The notes: a model not told the origin generated them from the letters alone. Positions 34,626-43,077 are shown, counted from the first letter of the stretch. The stretch: 64,000 nucleotides of DNA from Candidatus Latescibacterota bacterium (GCA_022820485.1 JAJEFJ010000034.1:1-64000); one strand, 5' to 3'. Translations and numbers: made by a program.

Positions 34626-35518
34626 GATGGAAGCTCCCCTTGCGGCGTCACGTGTTCGACGAAACTTTCCTCCAAGCTCAAGTCGATCACCTCGACGACT
34701 TGTCCACCCGCCTGTTCGATCTGTGCTTTGGCCTCGTCTCCATAGTCGAAAACGGTCAAGAGCCGCTGACGGCCCTCGCCCTGCACGCCGCGCAGCCCGG
34801 TCACTCCGGCAAAATCCACCGCGTCCTCGGCCCGCACCAGCACTCGTTTAACCTGCTGCCGCACTGCGTCCAACTCGCCGCAGACCAAGAGCTTGCCCTG
34901 TTCGATAATGGCGACTTGATCGGCTACTCGCTCGACCTCGTGGACCAAATGCGACGAGAAAAACACCGTCCGGCCTTCCGCGCTGATGACTTGGATGATG
35001 CTTTCGAGCACATCGCGGCGCACGATCACGTCCAGCCCCGAAGCCGGCTCGTCGAGGATCAACAGCTCCGGGTCGTGACCCAGCACCAAGGCCAGATTGA
35101 GTTGGGCGTTCATGCCCCGCGACAGGTGCTTGATCTTCTGCTTGGGATCGAGACCAAAGTGCTCAATCAGTGCGGCGACCTTTTGCTGGTCCCAGCGCGG
35201 ATACAACTGCCCGGCAAACCACGCCACCTCCTCGACCTTCATCCAGTCGTACAGCACCGGATTGTCCGAGATGTAGCCCACCCGTTCCTTGAGCTCCTTT
35301 TCGTGGATGTGCGGGTCTTGATCCAGCACCTCCACCGTGCCGACGGTGGGTTTGAGCATGTTCATCAGTATTTTGATGGTCGTGGTCTTGCCGGCCCCGT
35401 TGCGGCCCAGAAAGCCGAAGATGCTGCCCTCGGGCACCTCCAAGTCCAGCCCATCTACCGCTCGGTGATTGCCAAAGGTCTTAACCAGGCCTGTGATGCG
35501 AATTGCCGTTGCTGCCAT
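34622..35518 (-). CDS. ABC transporter ATP-binding protein
   Basis: 298 aa. Walker A GRNGAGKTT lies at 38-46, the signature LSRGM at 132-136 (G kept, otherwise divergent from LSGGQ), Walker B with LLILDEPASGLD from 152, and SSHLVHEVE as the H-loop. The C-terminal 80 residues form the extra domain common in ABC-2-type exporters' ATPases (CcmA/YtrB-like). It powers the two downstream permease-propeller proteins; the regulator gene lies 11 nt upstream. Confidence 0.92.
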   Translation of the reverse strand: MAATAIRITGLVKTFGNHRAVDGLDLEVPEGSIFGFLGRNGAGKTTTIKILMNMLKPTVGTVEVLDQDPHIHEKELKERVGYISDNPVLYDWMKVEEVAWFAGQLYPRWDQQKVAALIEHFGLDPKQKIKHLSRGMNAQLNLALVLGHDPELLILDEPASGLDVIVRRDVLESIIQVISAEGRTVFFSSHLVHEVERVADQVAIIEQGKLLVCGELDAVRQQVKRVLVRAEDAVDFAGVTGLRGVQGEGRQRLLTVFDYGDEAKAQIEQAGGQVVEVIDLSLEESFVEHVTPQGELPS

Positions 35519-35529
35519 CGTTGCTTCTC

Positions 35530-35949
35530 CTATTGGCTGCTGAATTTTTCTAGGGTTTCCTCAAACACTCGGCGCAGGCTCGCCGCATCCAACCCAAGCT
35601 GCGTCCCTTCCACCAGTGCTCTTTCCATTAGGTTGCGCACGATGTTCAGCCGCTCTTCAGTACTCATAGAAACCCCCTTTTCAGCGACATACGTTCCCAT
35701 GCCGCGCCTTTTGTAGATGACGCCCTCGCGCTCCAATTCGAGGTAAGCGCGGGCGACGGTATTCGGGTTGATTAGCTGGGCGCTGGCCACGGCCCGCACC
35801 GAGGGCAACTCGTCGTCGGCTTTGAGGGTGCCGGTGGCGATGTGGTACTTGATCTGCTCGATCAGTTGCAGGTAGATCGGTACCCCTCCGGCCGTATCGA
35901 GGCGCAGATGCAGCGCATCTCCTCCACGTGCGATCTTGCGTTTAGCCAT
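35530..35949 (-). CDS. GntR-family regulator, YtrA subfamily
   Basis: 139 aa. An N-terminal winged helix (PIYLQLIEQIKYHIATGTL, then LPSVRAVASAQLINPNTVARAYLELEREGVIYKRRGMGTYV) is followed by a short helical tail of about 45 residues, the YtrA type. These regulators usually repress an ABC operon in which they are encoded first, as here. Inverted TGTATTAA half-sites overlap its promoter just upstream. Confidence 0.88.
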   Translation of the reverse strand: MAKRKIARGGDALHLRLDTAGGVPIYLQLIEQIKYHIATGTLKADDELPSVRAVASAQLINPNTVARAYLELEREGVIYKRRGMGTYVAEKGVSMSTEERLNIVRNLMERALVEGTQLGLDAASLRRVFEETLEKFSSQ

Positions 35950-35965
35950 AAACGTCTTCCCAGAT

Positions 35966-36022
35966 TGTATTAATGATTCGCTGTATTAAGTCATTAATAC
36001 AGAGCAGAAAAAGTCTTGTCAA
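35966..36022 (-). promoter_or_regulatory. Promoter and operator of the YtrA-type ABC operon
   Basis: Minus-strand TTGACA (36017-36022), 17 nt, TATTAA (35994-35999). TGTATTAATGA (35966-35976) and TCATTAATACA (35991-36001) are perfect inverse copies, and a third half-site TGTATTAA (35982-35989) forms a tighter repeat with TTAATACA (35994-36001). Binding of the GntR protein here would cover the -10. Confidence 0.7.
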
Positions 36023-36033
36023 GCGCTTTTTGC

Positions 36034-36068
36034 AAAAAAACGGGCGAGGGAACCATGTCCCTCGCCCG
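36034..36068 (-). terminator. Intrinsic terminator after the P-II gene
   Basis: CGGGCGAGGGA (36041-36051) pairs with TCCCTCGCCCG (36058-36068). On the minus strand a run of seven Ts follows (36034-36040). Confidence 0.85.
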
Positions 36069-36082
36069 CGTCGTCGGCAAAT

Positions 36083-36110
36083 TAGGGGTGCCACGAGGGA
36101 CGCCCCTACC
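36083..36110. repeat. TAGGGG...CCCCTA imperfect palindromic repeat
   Basis: TAGGGG (36083-36088) and CCCCTA (36103-36108) enclose GCCACGAGGGACG-type bases. It lies beside the GGGCAACC repeat at 36133 and looks like a second member type of the same class of small intergenic repeats. Confidence 0.55.
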
Positions 36111-36132
36111 AACGTTCTTAGGAAATATGTAG

Positions 36133-36153
36133 GGGCAACCCTTGTGGTTGCCC
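36133..36153. repeat. GGGCAACC palindromic repeat
   Basis: GGGCAACC (36133-36140) and GGTTGCCC (36146-36153), flanked by GTAGG on both sides. It stops just short of the P-II stop codon at 36161-36163. Same family as 28468-28488. Confidence 0.7.
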
Positions 36154-36160
36154 GTAGGGG

Positions 36161-36499
36161 TTAAATAGCCGCGTCGCCGGTCTCCCCGGTGCGGATCCGC
36201 ACTACCTCATCCACCGACAGCACGAAAATTTTGCCGTCGCCAATATGGCCCGTGCGTGCCGCCCCGCACACAGCATCTACGCACTGCTCGGCGAGGTCGT
36301 CTTTCACTACCACCTCGACCTTGATTTTGGGCGTAAAATCAACGACGTACTCGGCACCGCGATAAATCTCCTTGTGGCCCTTCTGGCGGCCAAAGCCCTT
36401 GACCTCGCTGACTGTTATGCCTTGGATACCCAACTTGCTCAGTGCCTCTTTGATCGCGTCTAGCGCGTTGGGCCGCACTACGCACATTAGCATTTTCAT
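36161..36499 (-). CDS. Nitrogen regulatory protein P-II
   Basis: 112 aa, the typical trimer subunit length. The T-loop carries RGAEY with Tyr51, the uridylylation residue in many P-II proteins. The B-loop region reads AARTGHIGDGKIFVL, and the C-terminal IRTGETGDAAI matches the family. It senses 2-oxoglutarate and ATP/ADP to control nitrogen assimilation enzymes or transporters. GAGGAG precedes ATG 36499. No amtB or glnA is next to it, so its partner cannot be named; GlnB and GlnK are not separable here. Confidence 0.92.
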   Translation of the reverse strand: MKMLMCVVRPNALDAIKEALSKLGIQGITVSEVKGFGRQKGHKEIYRGAEYVVDFTPKIKVEVVVKDDLAEQCVDAVCGAARTGHIGDGKIFVLSVDEVVRIRTGETGDAAI

Positions 36500-36621
36500 A
36501 TCGCCATCTCCTCGCGCTTATGTTTCCAGACAGCTTCTAAGGTAGGTTGCCGCATCCTCTGGCGCAATAACTAGGATCGCTTTAGACTTTTAACTTTCCT
36601 TTTTCGCTACCCTAGCTCAAT

Positions 36622-38592
36622 ATGATGATTGTGAATGCAGTGCCGACCGTCGGCCTGCTCGCGCTTTTAGCCCTAGTAGGATGCGGCCGAGAAAGTCAAG
36701 CGGCACCCCCAGCGGCCGAGGGCGATATTCCGCGCACAGCGTGGCCCGAAAGCTGGTTCCACCCGCCGCGCACGGCCTCAGAAGTCGGCTTGACGACCTT
36801 CCGCCAGTCACCCATGCTCGACGAACTCGTGGCCGCTGGCGAGTTGCCGCCGGTGGAGGAGCGGCTCCCCGACGACCCGATTGTCGTCGAGCCAATCGAC
36901 GGGATTGGGACCTACGGAGGCACCGCGCGGCTGTTCCTCGCTGGTGAACAGCTCCTCAACGTGCCCGAAGGAACCCTGCGCCCGGGTCCGCAACTCCAGC
37001 TAACCTTGCCCAACTTTGCCGCGCGGGTCGAGTACCACAACGACGCACAGACCCTGACGGTCTTCCTCCGACCCGGCCACAAGTGGTCCGACGGCCACCC
37101 AGTGACGGCCGACGACTTTGTCTTTTGGTTTGATCGCGTCCACATGAACAAAAACCTCACGCCCGTGGTGTCGCCCCGCTTTAAGGGGGCCCGCATCGAA
37201 AAGCACAGTCCCCACGTCTTTAGCTATCACTTTCCCCAGCCGATGCCGCTTTTTGTCAAGCACCTCGCCCACAACAGCTCGCATCTGTCGGCCCCAGCGC
37301 ACTTTATGCGCCGCTATCATCCCGACTTTACCGACGCGGATCAGCTAGAGCGCGAAGCAGTAGAACTCGGCCTGCAAGACTGGCGCACCTACTTCCAAGC
37401 CGTTGTCAGCACGCGCGACCTAATGGTCTTTTACAAGCCTGTGCAGACCGCTTACGTGGTGGTCAGCAAGACTTCGACGCGCGTCCGCTACCGCCGCAAC
37501 CCCTACTACCCCAAAGTAGATCCAGCCGGCAATCAACTGCCCTATATAGATTACCTCGAAGTCCAGCGGGTTGACAGCCCCGAGATCATGGCGGCCAAGG
37601 CCGCCACCGGGCAGATCGATTTTGCCGGGCGGCAGTTTAAGACCGCCGACATCCCGCTGTTTAAGCGCTTCGAGCAAGACAACGACTACGAGACGTACCT
37701 CTGGCCTCGTCCCTACGGCTCGGACGTGACCTTCATGGTCAATATGACCCACCCCGACGAGCGGCTCCGGCAGATTTTTCAGGACGTGCGCTTTCGCCGT
37801 GCGCTTTCGCTGGCTATCAATCGCGTGGAGATCAACGACATCGCCTATTACGGGCAGGGAATCCCGCGCCAGTTGACGGTCGTATCTTCGAGCCGCTACT
37901 TTGAGCCTTCCTTTGCCGCAGCTTGGGCCGAGTACGATCCGCAACGCGCCCGCGCCCTGCTCGACGAGGTGGGGCTAATCGACCGCAACGGCGACGGTCG
38001 GCGCGAGCATCCCGATGGCCGCCCGCTCGAAATCACCCTGGAGTACACGATTGGGGAGACGCCGAAGCAAGTCACGGTGGATTTGGTAACCGCCCACTGG
38101 CGCGAAGTGGGACTGCACATCAACCGCAAGCAAATAAGCGGCGCACTGCAAGGCATCCGCACTCGAGGCGGGGTTATGGACATGAGCATCTGGCACGCCG
38201 ATCGCAACGCCGACATTCTCTTTCCCATCGAGCCTTATTGGTACGTGCCCATGCACGTGGGGCAGGAGGTGACTCAGTGGCCGGAGTGGTCGCGGTGGTA
38301 CCGGTCGGACGGAGCGCGTGGCTGGATGCCGCCCGGCGAGGTCCGGGAACTAATCGCTTGGTGGGAGGTGCTCCGCCGCACATCCGACCTCCAAGAGCGC
38401 ATCGCCATGGGCAAGAAAATTCTCCAGAGCCAAGCCGAAAACCTGTGGGCGCTCGGCGTCATCGGCCTAGGGCCACATCCCGTCATCGTTAGCAACCGGC
38501 TGCGCAATGTCCCGCGCCAGGGCTATTGGGGATGGGATTCGCGCTGGTCTTGGCCCTACTATCCAGAAACTTGGTACCTGCAACAAGACTAA
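36622..38592 (+). CDS. Peptide ABC transporter substrate-binding lipoprotein (family 5)
   Basis: 656 aa with lipoprotein signal LALVGC (Cys at about residue 21). The SBP_bac_5 layout is clear: a region with HKWSDGHPVTADDFVFWFDRV, then RRNPYYPKVDPAGNQLPYIDYL, DVRFRRALSLAINRVEIND and the C-terminal ITLEYTIGETPKQ. It binds oligopeptides or similar ligands in the periplasm. It is longer than classic DppA/OppA (about 540 aa), as are many relatives in environmental genomes. Two permease genes follow at once, so this begins the dpp-like operon. No clear Shine-Dalgarno. Confidence 0.9.
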   Translation: MMIVNAVPTVGLLALLALVGCGRESQAAPPAAEGDIPRTAWPESWFHPPRTASEVGLTTFRQSPMLDELVAAGELPPVEERLPDDPIVVEPIDGIGTYGGTARLFLAGEQLLNVPEGTLRPGPQLQLTLPNFAARVEYHNDAQTLTVFLRPGHKWSDGHPVTADDFVFWFDRVHMNKNLTPVVSPRFKGARIEKHSPHVFSYHFPQPMPLFVKHLAHNSSHLSAPAHFMRRYHPDFTDADQLEREAVELGLQDWRTYFQAVVSTRDLMVFYKPVQTAYVVVSKTSTRVRYRRNPYYPKVDPAGNQLPYIDYLEVQRVDSPEIMAAKAATGQIDFAGRQFKTADIPLFKRFEQDNDYETYLWPRPYGSDVTFMVNMTHPDERLRQIFQDVRFRRALSLAINRVEINDIAYYGQGIPRQLTVVSSSRYFEPSFAAAWAEYDPQRARALLDEVGLIDRNGDGRREHPDGRPLEITLEYTIGETPKQVTVDLVTAHWREVGLHINRKQISGALQGIRTRGGVMDMSIWHADRNADILFPIEPYWYVPMHVGQEVTQWPEWSRWYRSDGARGWMPPGEVRELIAWWEVLRRTSDLQERIAMGKKILQSQAENLWALGVIGLGPHPVIVSNRLRNVPRQGYWGWDSRWSWPYYPETWYLQQD

Positions 38593-38595
38593 GCC

Positions 38596-39579
38596 ATGAT
38601 TAACTACATCATCCGCCGCGTCCTAATTATGATCCCCACCTTGCTGGCCGTCTCGGTGCTGGTCTTCGTCGTCATCCAGTTGCCGCCCGGGGACATCATC
38701 ACGTCGCGCCTGCAAGAGCTACAGGCCGAGGGCCAAGACATCTCCGAAGAACAAATCGCCGCCCTGCGCGCCCGCTACCACCTCGACGACCCGATGGTTA
38801 TCCAATACTTCAAGTGGATGGGCGGCTTCCTACGAGGCGATATGGGCTATTCGGTGATGTACGGCCAGTCGGTCAACAACCTGATTTGGGAGCGGCTTGG
38901 CTACACCTTGCTGATTACCTCGACCGCGACCTTGTTGACTTGGCTGGTCGCCTTCCCGGTAGGCATCTATTCGGCTCTGCGCCAGTACTCAGCGCTCGAC
39001 TACACAGCAACCCTCGCTGCCTTCGTCGGCCTAGCGACGCCCAATTTCCTGCTCGCGCTGGTTTTGATGTACCTGGGCTACGAGTGGTTTGGGATCGCCG
39101 TAGGCGGGTTGTTTTCCCCCGAGTACGCGAGTGCGCCGTGGAGCTTGGCCAAATTCGGCGATTTGCTCGGGCATCTGTGGATCCCGGCCGTGGTCGTCGG
39201 CACGGCTGGCATGGCCGGGCTGATGCGGATCATGCGCGCCAATCTCCTCGACGAGTTGGGCAAGCCCTACGTAACCACGGCGCTGGCCAAGGGCCTTGGC
39301 CCAGTCCGCTTGGTGATTAAGTACCCGTTGCGGATTGCCATCAATCCCTTTATCAGCACGGTCGGCTGGATGCTGCCGCACCTGATCTCCGGTTCGGCCA
39401 TCACCAGCGTGGTGTTGAGCCTGCCGACGACTGGCCCCTTGCTGCTCGACTCCCTGCGCAATCAAGACATGTATTTGGCGGGCAGTTTCCTGCTCATGCT
39501 CAGCGTCCTGACGATAATAGGCACCCTGCTGTCGGACATTCTCTTGGCCATTGCCGACCCGCGCATCCGCTATGAGTGA
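38596..39579 (+). CDS. Oligopeptide ABC transporter permease, DppB type
   Basis: 327 aa, about six membrane helices. The N-terminus YIIRRVLIMIPTLLAVSVLVFVVIQLPPGD is characteristic of DppB/OppB. The ATPase-contacting EAA loop is at DELGKPYVTTALAKGLGPVRLVIKYPLR. It starts 3 nt after the binding protein stop and ends overlapping the next permease by 8 nt. Confidence 0.92.
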   Translation: MINYIIRRVLIMIPTLLAVSVLVFVVIQLPPGDIITSRLQELQAEGQDISEEQIAALRARYHLDDPMVIQYFKWMGGFLRGDMGYSVMYGQSVNNLIWERLGYTLLITSTATLLTWLVAFPVGIYSALRQYSALDYTATLAAFVGLATPNFLLALVLMYLGYEWFGIAVGGLFSPEYASAPWSLAKFGDLLGHLWIPAVVVGTAGMAGLMRIMRANLLDELGKPYVTTALAKGLGPVRLVIKYPLRIAINPFISTVGWMLPHLISGSAITSVVLSLPTTGPLLLDSLRNQDMYLAGSFLLMLSVLTIIGTLLSDILLAIADPRIRYE

Positions 39580-40678
39580 AGACCGCCCCACAACTCAACT
39601 ATCCGACGCCTCGCAGTGGCGTTTGATGTGGATGCGCTTCCGCCGCCATCGGCTGGCCCTAGCCGGCAGCGCGGTGTTGATTGCGCTCTATGGCCTCGCG
39701 GCTTTGTGCGAATTTATCTCGCCTTACCAGCCCGACCAGCGCCACGCGCAATACGTTCTCTGCCCGCCGCAGTCGATTCGCTTTTTCGACGGCGAGGGGC
39801 GCTTTCACTGGCGGCCCTTTGTCCACGGCGTGCGGCAAGACACGGCCGCTGGCCCGTGGCAGCGCGAATATCTCGTCGATACCGAGGCCGTGTATCCGAT
39901 CCGCTTTTTCGCGCACGGCCCGGCCTACGAGTTTTGGGGGCTTTTCAATGCGGACTTGCACCTGTTCAGCGCCGGCAGCGGGCCGTTGTTCCTCTTTGGC
40001 ACTGACGACTTAGGCCGCGACCTGTTCAGCCGAATTATACATGGGGCGCGCATTTCGCTCACCATTGGGCTAATCGGCGTGGCCCTGACCTTCCTCATCG
40101 GCATTCTGCTCGGGGGAGTAGCGGGTTATTACAGCGGCTGGGTCGATGTGATAGTGCAGCGGATGATCGAGGTCTTGATGGCCGTGCCACAGCTACCGCT
40201 GTGGATGGCGCTAAGCGCGGCGCTGCCAGCGCACTGGCCGCCGCTGCATATTTACTTCGGCGTCACCATCATCCTCTCGCTGATGGGCTGGACTGGGTTG
40301 GCGCGGGTGGTGCGCGGCCGCTTCCTGTCGCTGCGCGACGAGGACTTCGTAGTCGCCGCCCGCCTGTCGGGCACCCACGAGTTAAAGATCATTTTCAAAC
40401 ACCTGCTGCCGTCGTTCCTCAGCCACGTAATCACCTCGGCCACCCTAGCAGTGCCGGGCATGATTCTCGGCGAGACCGCGCTGAGTTTTTTGGGGATTGG
40501 GCTGCGGGCACCCGTGGTTAGCTGGGGCGTGCTGCTGCAAAAGGCGCAAAACTTTCAGGCCGTGGCCATGGCGCCGTGGCTGTTGCTGCCCGGGCTTTTC
40601 GTGGTCATCGCGGTCTTGGCTTTCAACTTGGTCGGCGATGGGATGCGCGACGCGGCCGATCCGTATGCTAGCCATTAG
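39572..40678 (+). CDS. Oligopeptide ABC transporter permease, DppC type
   Basis: 368 aa from ATG 39572 (MSEDRP), which overlaps the stop of the previous permease; a further ATG at 39551 is in frame but lies deeper in that gene. An N-terminal hydrophobic segment is followed by an about 100-residue extracytoplasmic insert, then [24 protein letters not shown] and the EAA loop [25 protein letters not shown]. It forms the membrane pore with the DppB-type subunit. The matching ATPase genes are displaced to 42070 and 43082. Confidence 0.9.
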   Translation: MSEDRPTTQLSDASQWRLMWMRFRRHRLALAGSAVLIALYGLAALCEFISPYQPDQRHAQYVLCPPQSIRFFDGEGRFHWRPFVHGVRQDTAAGPWQREYLVDTEAVYPIRFFAHGPAYEFWGLFNADLHLFSAGSGPLFLFGTDDLGRDLFSRIIHGARISLTIGLIGVALTFLIGILLGGVAGYYSGWVDVIVQRMIEVLMAVPQLPLWMALSAALPAHWPPLHIYFGVTIILSLMGWTGLARVVRGRFLSLRDEDFVVAARLSGTHELKIIFKHLLPSFLSHVITSATLAVPGMILGETALSFLGIGLRAPVVSWGVLLQKAQNFQAVAMAPWLLLPGLFVVIAVLAFNLVGDGMRDAADPYASH

Positions 40679-40720
40679 TTGCCTTTTGGCGAGGCGAGAA
40701 AACTTCGGCCCAGCGAATCT

Positions 40721-40749
40721 TTGTAGCCATTTTCCTCTTGGTGTACATT
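40721..40749 (+). promoter_or_regulatory. Promoter of the vapBC pair, probably leaderless
   Basis: TTGTAG (40721-40726), 17 nt, TACATT (40744-40749). The ATG at 40756 lies 6 nt past the -10, so transcription should start on or beside the start codon. GTGTA occurs twice around the -10 (40741 and 40752), which would suit an antitoxin operator. Confidence 0.5.
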
Positions 40750-40755
40750 AGGTGT

Positions 40756-40959
40756 ATGTCTCGTACCAACGTAAATATCGACGATCAGGCGTGTGCAGAG
40801 GTAATGCGCCGCTATCGGCTGACGACCAAGAGAGAGGCGATCAACTTCGCGCTGCGCTCACTCGCGGCCGAGCCCCTGTCTATTGACGAGGCTCGTCAGC
40901 TTCGCGGGTCAGGTTGGGAAGGCGATCTCGACACGTTGCGCTCTAGTCGGACGACGTGA
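40756..40959 (+). CDS. vapB: VapB-type antitoxin
   Basis: 67 aa from ATG 40756 ([11 protein letters not shown]); the frame is open six codons upstream. The pattern [34 protein letters not shown] is the ribbon-helix-helix VapB family, which binds the operon promoter. The C-terminal third would hold the toxin. The stop overlaps the vapC GTG (GTGA). Confidence 0.85.
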   Translation: MSRTNVNIDDQACAEVMRRYRLTTKREAINFALRSLAAEPLSIDEARQLRGSGWEGDLDTLRSSRTT

Positions 40960-41342
40960 TTCTGATCGACACTTCAGCTTGGTTCGAATTTCTGCGCGAC
41001 ACCGGCTCGGCAGTCTGCATTCGCGTCGATGCCCTATTGGCGCACGAGATTGCCATCTGTGATGCCGTGCGGATGGAGGTCTGCGCCGGTGCGCGGAACG
41101 AATCTCATCTGCAAAGTCTGCGCCGGCTGCTCGCACGAGCAGCCATCATTCCGACGCTGCCGACGGACTACGATGATGCCGCGGCCCTCTACCGCCGTTG
41201 TCGGCGGGAGGGGGAGATCGTGCGCAAACTGATAGACTGTCTCATCTCTTCCATCGCCATACGCGCCGGTATTCCCATTCTGCACAACGATTCCGACTTC
41301 AACGCGATCGCGCGCCACACGGAGTTGCAGATTGACGTGTGA
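40956..41342 (+). CDS. vapC: VapC-type PIN-domain RNase toxin
   Basis: 128 aa from GTG 40956. All acidic residues of the PIN site are in place: Asp in [10 protein letters not shown], Glu in RMEVCAG, Asp in [11 protein letters not shown] and Asp in NDSDFNAI. It should be a Mg-dependent endoribonuclease held by the VapB encoded just upstream. It is an intact counterpart of the broken copy at 23176. Confidence 0.88.
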   Translation: MILIDTSAWFEFLRDTGSAVCIRVDALLAHEIAICDAVRMEVCAGARNESHLQSLRRLLARAAIIPTLPTDYDDAAALYRRCRREGEIVRKLIDCLISSIAIRAGIPILHNDSDFNAIARHTELQIDV

Positions 41343-41348
41343 TGTGGG

Positions 41349-41594
41349 TTGCGGAGGACCCGACGCTCCCGACGCAAGCTAGACAAGCGCAGGATTGACC
41401 TCGCCGCGTTCGCTGACCGCATCCTCGTCGCCAACGCCGAAAAAGGCGGCAAAACGGAGGCATTGTGCCGAGAATCACTCGCCGCTGGAAAGCCGGTATT
41501 TGCCATGGATTCGCCAGATAACGCGCATCTGGTGGAGCTAGGCATTGTGCCGGTCCAAGCGGAAGACGTTGCACCTTTGGTTATGGATAAATGA
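41349..41594 (+). CDS. Small protein resembling a DprA/SLOG-type fragment
   Basis: 81 aa from TTG 41349, preceded by no strong ribosome site. FADRILVANAEKGGKTEALCRESLAAGKPVFAMDSPDNAHLVELG resembles the Rossmann-like nucleotide-binding end of SMF/DprA-like or SLOG proteins, but only that piece is present. The first 20 residues (RRKLDKRRIDLAAF) instead resemble residues of the nearby DppD protein ([14 protein letters not shown]). It may be a gene remnant or chimera left by the insertion of this toxin-antitoxin cluster. Confidence 0.4.
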   Translation: MRRTRRSRRKLDKRRIDLAAFADRILVANAEKGGKTEALCRESLAAGKPVFAMDSPDNAHLVELGIVPVQAEDVAPLVMDK

Positions 41595-41866
41595 GTGACA
41601 TGCCATCCGAATCGAGGAAACTAGAATGTACCAAACACGCGATTCATGCGATGGCCGAACGAGTGATCCCCATGGAGTGGGTCGAATTAGCAGTAGCCGA
41701 ACCAGCGTTGCGTATGCCCGACCCAAACGACCCCGCAGTCGAGCGTTTTTTTCGTTCTATCCCAGCACGGGGCAACCGAATACTGCGCGTCGCTGTCAAC
41801 ACCTGTGTTGCACCTTGGCGAGTGGTGAGTGTATTTTTTGACCGAAACATGAAAGGAAAATTATGA
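41591..41866 (+). CDS. DUF4258-family putative toxin
   Basis: 91 aa. KHAIHAMAERVIPMEWVELAVAEPALRMPDPND followed by ILRVAVNTCVAPWRVVSVFFDR fits DUF4258, a small fold related to RelE/BrnT-like toxins. It overlaps the DUF2283 gene by 4 nt (ATGA); this pairing recurs in bacteria and is regarded as a probable toxin-antitoxin module. No activity is proven for it here. Confidence 0.7.
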   Translation: MSDMPSESRKLECTKHAIHAMAERVIPMEWVELAVAEPALRMPDPNDPAVERFFRSIPARGNRILRVAVNTCVAPWRVVSVFFDRNMKGKL

Positions 41867-42063
41867 AACTGCATGTTGATAAAAAAACTGACGCGCTCTA
41901 CCTGCGCCTCGATGATTCGGTCATCGTCGAGTCCGAAGAAGTCTCGCCGGGAGTGGTACTCGATTACAACGAATCGAACGAAGTGGTGGGCGTGGAAATG
42001 CTCTATCTGTCGAAACGATCGTCCGATCTGAATCTCTCCACTTTGGAATTCGAGACCGCTTAG
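41863..42063 (+). CDS. DUF2283-family protein, probable partner of the DUF4258 protein
   Basis: 66 aa, nearly the whole DUF2283 domain: DKKTDALYLRLDDSVIVESEEVSPGVVLDYNESNEVVGVEML. It is coupled to the DUF4258 gene and ends 6 nt before dppD. Because dppD has no Shine-Dalgarno of its own, its translation may depend on this gene. Confidence 0.8.
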   Translation: MKLHVDKKTDALYLRLDDSVIVESEEVSPGVVLDYNESNEVVGVEMLYLSKRSSDLNLSTLEFETA

Positions 42064-42069
42064 CCACTT

Positions 42070-43077
42070 ATGACCGCTCCCCTCCTCGACGTCCACGACC
42101 TAAGCGTGCTCATCACTCGCGACGAAGGCGTGGTGCGGCCGCTCAACGGCGTCAGCTTCCGCATCAACACCGGCCAAGCTGTGGGCATCGTCGGCGAGAG
42201 CGGCTGCGGCAAAACCATGACCTCCAATGCCCTGCTGCAGATTTTGCCACCGGCAGCCGAGATTACCAGCGGCCACATCCGCTACCGCCGCAAGCTGGAC
42301 GAACGCGAGATTGACCTCGCCGCACTCGACGCGCACAGCGACGAGATGCACCAGATCCGAGGCGGCGACATCTCCATGATCTTCCAAGAGCCAATGACCG
42401 CGTTCTCGCCGGTGCACACCATTGGCAACCAAATCGCCGAGATGATCCAACTCCACGACTCGCTGTCCTCAGAAGCAACGCGGCAGCGGGTCGTCGAGCT
42501 GCTGCACTTAGTCGGCATCCCCGATCCACAGGACCGCGCTGACGACTATCCCTTCCAGCTTTCGGGCGGCATGCGCCAGCGGGCGATGATTGCCATGGCG
42601 CTGGCGAGCAATCCGCGACTCCTGATCGCCGACGAGCCAACCACAGCGCTCGACGTGACCGTCCAAGCGCGGGTGCTCAAGCTAATCCAGCGGCTCCAGC
42701 GCGAGCTAGGACTAGCGCTCATGCTGATTACCCACGATCTAGGCGTGATCGCGCACACAGTCGAATACGTCTATGTGATGTACATGGGGCGGATCGTCGA
42801 AGAAGGGCCGGTCGCCGCAATTTTCGACAGCCCGGCACATCCCTATACCGCGGCCCTGTTGCAATCCATCCCCAGCTTGACGGGCAAACGCCGGCACATC
42901 GAGCCGATTGAGGGCAGCGTCCCCAGCGCGTACGCCCTGCCCGAGGGATGCCCCTTCCACACCCGCTGCACGCAAAAAGTCGGCCCCATTTGCGAGCAGC
43001 AAATGCCCGCGTCCGCGGAAGTGGGGCCACATCACCACACCCGTTGTTTCATCCACACCGAAGAAGGAGGGGACTAG
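42070..43077 (+). CDS. Oligopeptide ABC transporter ATPase, DppD type
   Basis: 335 aa. Walker A GESGCGKT lies at about 41-48, then Q-loop [12 protein letters not shown], signature [16 protein letters not shown], Walker [17 protein letters not shown] and H-loop ITHDLG. The C-terminal Cys-rich stretch [20 protein letters not shown] is the oligopeptide-ATPase tail that holds a 4Fe-4S cluster in some relatives. It belongs with the permeases at 38596-40678 despite the toxin-antitoxin genes between. Confidence 0.93.
   Translation: MTAPLLDVHDLSVLITRDEGVVRPLNGVSFRINTGQAVGIVGESGCGKTMTSNALLQILPPAAEITSGHIRYRRKLDEREIDLAALDAHSDEMHQIRGGDISMIFQEPMTAFSPVHTIGNQIAEMIQLHDSLSSEATRQRVVELLHLVGIPDPQDRADDYPFQLSGGMRQRAMIAMALASNPRLLIADEPTTALDVTVQARVLKLIQRLQRELGLALMLITHDLGVIAHTVEYVYVMYMGRIVEEGPVAAIFDSPAHPYTAALLQSIPSLTGKRRHIEPIEGSVPSAYALPEGCPFHTRCTQKVGPICEQQMPASAEVGPHHHTRCFIHTEEGGD

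Noticed and set aside
36034-36068. A possible leader attenuator for the ABC operon
   Set aside because: The hairpin and its T tract are oriented to end the P-II transcript and lie upstream of the operon's -35.
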